A DNA stretch of 64,000 bases from Erinaceus europaeus (Eukaryota > Chordata > Mammalia > Eulipotyphla > Erinaceidae): NCBI RefSeq assembly GCF_950295315.1, contig NC_080162.1, forward strand, positions 68,919,760 to 68,983,759. Reading direction: 5' to 3'. Below the pieces are notes generated by a model that searched no databases, had not been told where the DNA came from, and saw only the letters and a program-made list of their open reading frames with translations. Of the stretch, positions 11,701 through 21,600 are shown in pieces; position 1 is the first letter of the stretch; each line of letters begins with the position of its first letter. The position numbers and the translations under genes are program-made.

Positions 11701-14700
11701 CAACAATGAAGACATCAATAACAACAATAACTACAACAATAAAACAAGGGCAACAAAAGGGAATAAATAAATATTAAAAAAAAAAAAAAAAAGCAAGAGA
11801 TCGAGACAAGTCAATGAAGACAACTCCATGATCTCAAACTGTAGAACTGAGTTTATCAAGGCAGACTGGTATGGCAACACATCTTTGAAGAGGAGGGAAA
11901 TTGAACTTTTGAAGCATTTACAGTTTTGTAATCCTAACTCAGCCCCCCCCCATACTCAAGAGTTTAATGCTTTATTCACTGTACTGCCACCTAGGCTGCT
12001 GTTGACAGACAGCAGCTGCTGACAGCTTTTAAATAAGGGCACAATTCATAGCACACAAACTCTTAATCAAATAAAACTTTAGTTATATACTTTATCACTG
12101 CCTCGAGGTAAGAATCACAGTATAATACAGGAAGTAACTCAGAAGTAGGCAGTAGTATAAATATCTTTTATTTACTTTAGGATTTTATTTATCATTTTTT
12201 AAAATGAGACCAGAGCATTATTCTATCCCATGTGGTACCAAGGACTGAACCTGGGATCATCTCCTTGGGCCTGCTACCTTTTATTTAATGGTCTGGTTAC
12301 TCACTTGACTGACTGCCAGTCCATAGTAACTGTGAGAGGAGAGCTTCGGAGAGGAGTGAATGACTTCCCTCTACATGCAGGCACAGGACACTGAAAGGAG
12401 ATTACTTCACATTCAGATTCATTTTTTAAGATATTTTAATATTACACATATATTTAATATTTTAAAATATACTGTATTTATTTTAGATAGAATTTGAGAG
12501 GGAAGAGAGATAGAGAGGGAGAGAGAAAAACAGACACTTGAAGCACTATTTCACCACTTGTGAAGTGGTGGGGACTGGAGGCTTGAACCTGGGTCCTTGC
12601 ACGTGGTAACATATGTGCTCTATCGGGTGCATCAGCGCCCAGTCCCCACATTCGGGTTCTGATGAATTGTTGGGTTGTCAGAAAAGTCATGATGGACTTT
12701 TGCATAGAAAAAAAGAAAACATACGTCATGACTTTTCCAGCAGCCCAATACAACCACATCGCAGGAGATTCATGTTAAAAGCTTCACTTAATATTGTTTT
12801 AAAATACTAATTTAGAGAGTCAGGTGGTAGCGTACTGGGTTTAAGCGAGGTGGCACAAAGTGCAAGGACTGGAGTAAGAATCCCAGTTCGAGCCCCCGAC
12901 TCCACACCTGCAGGGGAGTCATTTCACAAGTGGTGAAGCAGGTCTGCAGGTGTCTTATCTTTCTCATCTCTCTTGATTTCTCTCTGTCCTATCCAACAAC
13001 AACGACATCAATAGCAACCATAATAACTACACCAATAAAACAAAAAAGGGCAACAAAAGGGAATAAATAAATAATATTTTTTAAAAATACTATTTTAGGT
13101 GGCCTGTGAGGTGGCGCAATAAAGCATGGGACTCTCAAGTATGAGGTCCCAAATTCAATCCCCAGCAGCATATGTACCAGAATGATGTCTGGTTCTTTCT
13201 CTCTCTCTTCTTATCTTTCTCATAAATAAATTCTTAAAAAAAACTTTTTAAAAAGTACTATTTTCAGACTGGGGAGATAGCACAATTATTATGTAAAAAG
13301 ACTTTCATGCCTGAGGTTTCTAGGTTCCAGGTTCAATCCCCAGCATCACCATAAGCCAGAGATGAGTAGTGTTCTTATATTTAAAATAACAATAACACTA
13401 TTTTAAATATTGATCTTAGGAATACATTAAATGCTGTAACAACTTTCAATTTCCTTGTGTACATATAGAGGTATCTCTAGTATGAAGATGCAGATTGGAA
13501 GAATTTATGCCAGTTTCAGAATAGTGGTTGCTTCTAAGGATAAAACCAGTGAATAGAGCAGAGAGATTTCAACTTTAATTTTTGTGAAAAATTAAACTAA
13601 AATAACAAAATATTAAAACTTTTCAACTCATTGGGAGCTGGGTGGTAGTGTACCTGGTTGAGCACACATGTTATAATGTGCAAGGACCTAGGTTCAAGCC
13701 CCCAGTCCCCACCTGCAGAGGGAAAGCTTCACAAATGGTGAAGTAGTGCTGCAGGTCTCTCTCTCTCTCTCTCCTTCTCTATTACCTCTTTCCCTATCAA
13801 TTTTTGGCTGTCTATATAGTAAATAAATAAAAATACCAAAATAAAATCTAAAAAAATAAGTCACCAGTTTATAATGATGAGTATGCATACAACATTTACA
13901 TTCTCTGCACTTTTCTATGGGTTTAAAACCTAGTAGAGAAGAAAAAGCTTATTATTTTCAAGTAGCAGAATAAAGGGAAGAACATCTGATGTGTATAACT
14001 AAGTTAAAACGAAAAACTATGAATGGAAAGGCTTAACCAGGATAATGACTGCCTCTGGGAATGCTGTAAGCAAGGGGTGAAAAAAAAAAAGAGAAACGGG
14101 GGTCAGGCAGTAGTGCGGGTTAAGCGCATATGGCGCAAAGCGCAAGGACAGGCACAAGGATCCTGGTTCAAGTCTCTGGCTCTCCACCTGCAGGGGAGTC
14201 GCTTCACAGGCAGTAAAGCAGGTCTGCAGGTGTCTATCTTTCTCTACCCCCCTCTGTCTTCCCCTCCTCTCTCCATTTCTCTGTCCTATCCAACAACAGC
14301 AATAATAACCACAACAAGGCTACAACAACAAGGGCAACAAAAGGGGGGGAAATGGCCTCCAGGAGCAGTGGATTCATGGTGCAGGCACTGAGCCCAGCAA
14401 TAACCCTGGAGGCAAAAAAAAACCAAAAAACTAATTTAAAAAGACACTGGGGGTCAGGCGGTAGCACAGCAGGTTAAGCGCACATGGCGCAAAGCACAAG
14501 GATGGGCTTACGCATCCCAGTTCAAACCCCCACTTGCAGGGGGGTTGCACGGGTGGTGAAGCAAGTCTGCAGGTGTCTATGTTTCTCTCTCGCTCTCTGT
14601 CTTACCCTCCTCTCTCCATTTCTCTCTGTCCAAAGACAACAATGACATCAGTAACAAAAGTAATAACCACAACAATGATAAAACAAGGACAACAAAAGGG

Positions 14701-17700
14701 GGAAAAAATAGCCTCCAGGAGCAGTGGATTTGTGGTGCAGGCACTGAGCCCCAGCAATCACCCTGGAGGCAAAAAAAAAAAAAAAAAAAAGACACTAACT
14801 GGAGGTCAGGCGGTTACACATCTGGTGTGTACACATATTACAGTGTTCAAGTCCCTAGTCTCCTTCTGCAGAGGGAAAGTCTCACAAGAGGTGAAACCAG
14901 TGCTACAGGTTTCTCTCTCTCCCTCACTCCCCATTACCTCTCCATTTCTGTCTCCATCCAAAATAAATAATTATACTAATTACATAATGAACGCTTTATA
15001 TTAAAATAATAATAATAATCTGGGGTAGGGATAGATAGCATAATTGTTATGCACACAGACTCTCATGCCTGAGCCTCTATCAAGTCCCAGGGTCAATCCC
15101 ACCATAAGCCAGAGCTGAGCAGTGCTCTGGTAAAAATAATAATCTAGAGCCAGCAAAAAGTGATTCTGGGTGCAAGTAGAGAATGTTTTCTTTATTTTTT
15201 TGTAATTCATAAATAAAATACAGAAAATAAATAAATAAGCTTATGTTTAGATAAAATGGGAAATTCTTTCTGTGAATTGAATCTTCTTTACCAAGAGAGG
15301 AAAAACAGTTAAAAAACATATTACCTTTGTGGGAAGATTATACTTTCCATCTGGAAGAGGAAAACTCTGAATTTCTCCACATGCAGCACAAAGAAAAGCC
15401 ATCTTGGTGCAAAGAGGCTTTATATTACTGACACGAACCACTGTCCCTCTCAGAGCAATGTATTTTCCGTAGTAATTTGCTCGGACATTCTTGAGCTGTG
15501 TTAAGGGCTCATAGTTGTATATTCTAAAAATAAAAAAACAGGAACACAACTGTATGTGGATTTGCAATGAACTGAGGTTGTGGTTCTCCACAAGTACCTT
15601 CTGGAACAGCTATGGCATTCTCAAACCATATCACCCATATTCATAGTTGAAATTTCAAAATAATCGAGTCATTTCTAAAGATAAAAATGCTAAATCTTGG
15701 GGAGTCGGGCTGTAGCATAGCAGGTTAAGTGCAGGTAGCGCCAAGCACAAGGACCAGCTTAAGGATCCTGGTTCGAGACCCCGGCTCCCTACCTGCAGGG
15801 GAGTCACTTCACAGGCGGTGAAGCAGGTCTGCAGGTGTCTGTCTTTCTCTCCCCCTCTCTGTCTTCCTCTCCTCTCTCCATTTCTCTCTGTCCTATCCAA
15901 CAATGATGACATCAATAACAACAACAGTAGTAATTGCAACAATAAAAAAAGGGGCAACACAAGGGAATAAATAAATAAATTTTTTTTAATAAAAGAAAGA
16001 AAAATGCTAAATCTTTCATTTTCTTCTTGCCCTATTAGTTGTTCTCTAGGGGAAAATGAAAAAAAAATTAAAAAGTCTATAGATTCAGCAACTTTGAGCT
16101 TTAAGAATTGTTAGGAAATGATTCAATAAATTATGGAAAACAAAAACACAACCCTGATGATTACCTTATTCATTTCTCCTAATAAAAATGTACTGGATAA
16201 CTCACCCAGTAGAGCACACACCCTACCAAGCATAAAGTCTTGGATTTGAGCCCTGGCACTGTATTGGAATAACAAAGATGGCATGTAAAGAGCTCCATGG
16301 ATGGTAGAATGGTAGAATGGTACTATGGTGTCTTCCTACTCTGTTTGCCTCTCTGAAGAAGAAATTGGCTCCAGACAGCTGTACACTGCATGTGTGAGAC
16401 CTGAGTGCTGCTTATTTTTTTAAATCTTAAAAATACTATAGATGAATGAAAGTTAAGTAAAATTCCATTTGTTCTGATGCTAACAAAATAATTAGCAAGG
16501 GCCAGGCAATGGGGCATCTGGTGAAGTGCACATGTTACCATGCACAGGCCCCTGGTCCCCACCCACAGGGGGAAAGCTTCACAAGTGGTGGAACACTGCT
16601 ACAGGTCTCTCTCTCTCTCCATCTCCCCCCACCTCCTCCCCTCCCTTCTCAATTTCTCTTTCCTATCAAATTAAGTTGAAAATAAAAAGATTTAGAAAAT
16701 ACAATCATACCATAATGCATTACATAGATTACTTATTTTCACTCAGTGAATCTAGGGCCTGATGCATGTATGCAAGTGTTGACTGGCCTCTCCAGTTCAA
16801 TATTTTATTTTTCTTTTTTTTCTTTGAATGGGGGGGGGACAGTAAGTGGGAGGAAAGAAGAGAGGCAAAATGCCACAACTCCACCATCCTTGGAGCCCCC
16901 ATGATGCCATCCACAGTGTTCCCACATGTTGCCAGGGCTTGAACCCAGAGCCTCATATACAGTCAGGTATGTATTTCACTGGATAAACTATCTTTTAGAC
17001 CCTGGATTATTTAACAGCAGGGTTGTGAAAAACATCCACTCAAAATCAATGTTTACAAAAACTCTCGATTAGAAAATCAAACTTACTTAGAAAAAGTTCA
17101 CTTCTGTCATGATTCTTTTTTGTGTGTGCCAAAGGAACTGAAGTCAAGAGACTTGTGCACTGACCGCACTGCTGCTGAGCCAGCAACCTGAACCAATGTT
17201 TTATTTTGTATTCTGAGAGAGACCACAGAGTACAGTCCCATCATCCCTGAAGTTCCCTTAGTACTGTCATGGTTCTCCCGTTGTGGCAGAACTGAACCTA
17301 GGATGTCACTCAAAGTGAGGTATGTATGCATTTTGCATTATCACCCCTGTCATCATCGTTTTAAAGAATTCTCAGTAGGTTCACGTGGGTTTGAAGAACA
17401 GAGAGATAGCAAGAAACTCATTTTTAAAAACGGATTCTACTTTTTGAGCCTCAGTCATCAGTCTGTATAGCCCAATTTCAGTAGCTGCAGTGTCAGCAAA
17501 TTCCTCACCTTGTGTGTATTTGTGGCACATTTACTATTGTTTCCCCATCTCTAGACAATCCCTCTTGGGCTTGTAGTTCAGCTGCGTGCCTCTCAAGGTC
17601 CTTAGTTAATACCTAAACAGAACACTGATTTACTCAAAAATTGAAACAAACAAACAAAAATTTCTTTAAAGCAGGACACTATGGACAAGAGGAAGTTGAT

Positions 17701-18587
17701 GAGGATAAGACAATTTAGAGTAGATCTATAACATTTCATCATGACTAATTTCTTCATTGTGCCTTATTTTTACTTGAAGGTTTGCTATCCCTTGACTAGA
17801 AAACTGTAGCAATTCCATCTGCTACTTCCTGTCCGAACTAAATCTGTTTACAATGTAGGCACTCTGCCTAGTGAGCTACCTCTCTCGTCCCATTAAATGG
17901 GATTTTTAATACCTATTTGTGTACTAAGCACCATGCTAACAATAAGAAAGAAAAATGAGATGCACATAGACAGCAACAGTTGTTATATGGAACATAGATT
18001 TAGAGGCAAAATGCCATGTGACTTTTCAAAAGGGTTCATGAAACAGGTTTCACAGACTGACTATTGATTTAAGCTGCAAAATTCTGGATTTACAAGGTAA
18101 GAAGAATTCTATAATTGCATGGACAGCATGTGCTAGAAGTATTTAAAGAATCTTGCAGAGAACTGAGTTTAGCTAAACAGTAGTGAGTAAAGTAGCACAG
18201 AGGGTAAAAGGTTTAAACCAGATCACGGAAGGAACTGAGTGTAGTGTAAAAGATTTGGATATCGAGGGTCGGCGGTGGCGCAGTGGGTTGAGCGCATGTG
18301 GGCAAAGCGCAAGGACCAGTGTAAGGATCCCGGTTTGAGCCCCCGGCTCCCCACCTGCAGGGGAGTCGCTTCACAGGCGGTGAAGCAGGTCTGCAGGTGT
18401 CTGTCTTTCTCTCTCCTCTCTGTCTTACCCTCCCTCTCTCCATTTCTCTCTGTCCTATCCAACAACGAACAACATCAACAATGGTAATAATAACCACAAC
18501 AAGGGCAACAAAAGAGGGAAAAAATGGCCTCCAGGAGCGGCGGATTCATGGTGCAGGCACCGAGCCCAGCAATAACCCTGGAGGAAA

Positions 18588-18634
<47 letters not shown>

Positions 18635-21600
18635 AAAGATATGGATATCATGGGAGTGAGGCGGTAGCACAGTGGGTTAAGTTCATGTGGCGCACAGTGC
18701 AAGGACTGGCTTAAGGATCCCGGTTGGAACCCCCCAGCTCCCCACCTGCAGGAGATTCACTTCACAAGTGGTTAAGCAGGTCTGCAGGTGTCTATCTTTC
18801 TCTCCCCCTATCTTCCCCTTCTCTCGCCATTTCTCTCTGTCCTATCCAACAACGACGACATCAATAATAACTACAACAATAAAACAACAAAGGCAACAAA
18901 AGGGAATAAAATAAATTAAAAAAAAATTTTTTTTTAATTTAAAGATTTGGATATCATTTGGTAGAACAGAGTCACAGTTTCCAACAACAGACCACGATCT
19001 AGTTTAGGAAAGACTGAATATATAAAATATCAGATGTAAGGAGGGAAAAGATGTATTAAAGATATATATTTTTTATAAAAGAAGTGAAAGGATATGGTGA
19101 CCTGAATATAGAGAAGTAATGAATGAGGTAAGAGTCAAGGCTCCAGTCTCTGGATTAGTAGTATACATATCTCTGTAATGCACCTCTTCTTTGCTCCAGC
19201 ATATTCTTACCTCTCCTGACATATCTCTAACACTCAGTGTTCCTTAAAGATCCATCATTAACCACACCACCTTTACAAAGCCTTCTCTAAGCTCTCTTCT
19301 TCCCATGTATTTTATCTTCTCTTTTTATTTCATGTTTTTAACTGATACCATGATACCATAGTCTTCAATAATATAAAACTAATTCAAATAAATTAGAATT
19401 AAATGTTATGTTTAGGCATGCGCTAATATAAAGAAAAAATGGGAGTGTGGGTAGACAGCATAATGGTTATTCAGAGATTCTCATGTCTGAGGCTCCGAAG
19501 ACTCTGATTCAATCCCCTGCACCACCATAAGCCAGAGCTGATCAGTGCTTTGGTTTAAAAAAAATAAAATAAAAAATAAGAATAAATGGTATCGTTCAGG
19601 ACAAGTTATCTTTCAGTTCAAGTTAATGCCTACTGGTGAAAAGTATCTTTCAAAAAAAAGGGCAGTATTACTGTAAAGTATCCCTTTAAATAATTTTTTA
19701 ATCAAAATTAACACAAAAATGTTTACCTGATGTATTGCCAGACCCATGCAAGCCAAAGTCTTCTCAGGTGTATCCCTTAATTCATCTGCTATATCTGGGA
19801 TCAATGTAGCTATTTCGTTGTCTTTTGCCAGTTCCTTAAAATCCACCAAAATACTTCCCTTTCTTTCTATTTCATCCTATAAAATATTAAGATGTGAAAA
19901 TAATAACTGCTTTTTAAAAGTCAATTATCACAACTGGGCATTCAATTACATACTTTTAGAAAGCATACATTTATGATAATATGAACCTTAATTTTTTGTG
20001 CCGAACACTGTCCTAACATTAAAATATATTAACTTATTTAGGCCTTTTGTTGTTCTTGTCATCATCAGAACTTCATTGCTCCAGGCTGACTCTTTTTTTT
20101 AGATAGATATACAGATTGACAGACAGACAGATAGGAGGAAGGACACCATTGCACCAAAGTTTCTTCCAATGTAATGGGGCTTGTGCTAGAACCTGGGTCA
20201 AGTGCAGGCAAAGCAGTTGCATTACCCAAGTAAGCTAGTTTGCCAGCTTATTTGGGCATTTTTAAAACCCCTTTGTGGCAGGCATTAATATTAGATTTTC
20301 TACAACTGACAGATGAGAAAAGAAGATAAATAATTAATTTTAGTCAGATTACAGTAAAGTGGGAGAGTTGGGATCTTGTCCAAAGCAGCCTGAATTCAGG
20401 GAGTAGGATCATTTTAAATACACTGTTAAAAAAGGCACCATGCAAAGGTCACCAGTCATTTTGTTGTACAAGAATCTTACCTTATCATATGAATCTTACC
20501 TTATCATACAAATCAATACGTCTTGTAAAAAAATTTTCAAATGCTTGAATCTTCTCAATAAGAGGAGAGCTATCACTGTAAACTAATCCAACAGACATGG
20601 AATTAACACTAATAATCACATACAAACATGTATTTTTTTTTCATGAGACAGAAATAGTACTCTATATACAATATATAATTCTCCCCTTTGCATTTGTAGT
20701 AAAAAGCAACATAAGGGGCTGAGGGACACAGCACAGAATTAATGATCAGGATTTGCATGAGAAAGGTCCCAGTCTTGAGACTTAGCACCACTTTCACAAG
20801 ATATGAGCAGTACTCTGGTAAAAAAAAAAAAAAAAAGAAAGAAAGAAAAGAAAAGAAAAAAAAAGACATAAAATGTATACTAAATGTCCTAAACCAACTT
20901 TAGGCCCATATAACCTAAATCACAGATAGGAAGTATCTCTCTCTCTAAAAAGTACCAACATATGAAAATCTTTATATTTAATTTTTAACCTTAGGACTCA
21001 TCAGTTTGGGGCCAGGCAGTGGCGCACCTGGTTGAGCACAAGTTACAATGAGCAAGGACCCAGGTTCAAGTCCCTGCCCCCACCTGCAGGGGAAAAGCTA
21101 TGCAAGTGGTGAAGCAGGACTGTAGGTGTCTCTCACTCTCTCCCTCTCTATCTCCCCCTTCCCTCTGAAACCAGCTGCCCCACTCGCCAGTCCTGGTCTT
21201 GCTTTGGCTTAAAGACTGGGCAGAGAAGGGGGTTCCGGCCTCCAACACTGCCGACCCCACTGTGGGGCTCACCTGAGAGCCTCAGGTGCACAGGGGCGGG
21301 GCGGGGGGGCAGCGGCTGGCAGTGGCTGGCGGTGTCCGCTCCGCACCAGCTTGGCCTGCGAGGAACCAGCGCACTGCTGCGGTATCTGGGCTCGTCTCCC
21401 TGCCCCGGAGCCGGGCAACTATTAATCTTGGTTGACGGTTTCTAATGTCCTAATTGGTAAGTGGGGAGAGCGGCCCAGTTCGCCCTAATAAATAAATAAG
21501 TAAATAAAGATCGTAAATAAAACTAAAAACTAGGAAAGTCATAAGGAAAGTGAATTACAGTAATATGAGGCATAGTATCCAAAAAAAAGAAAATGTAACT

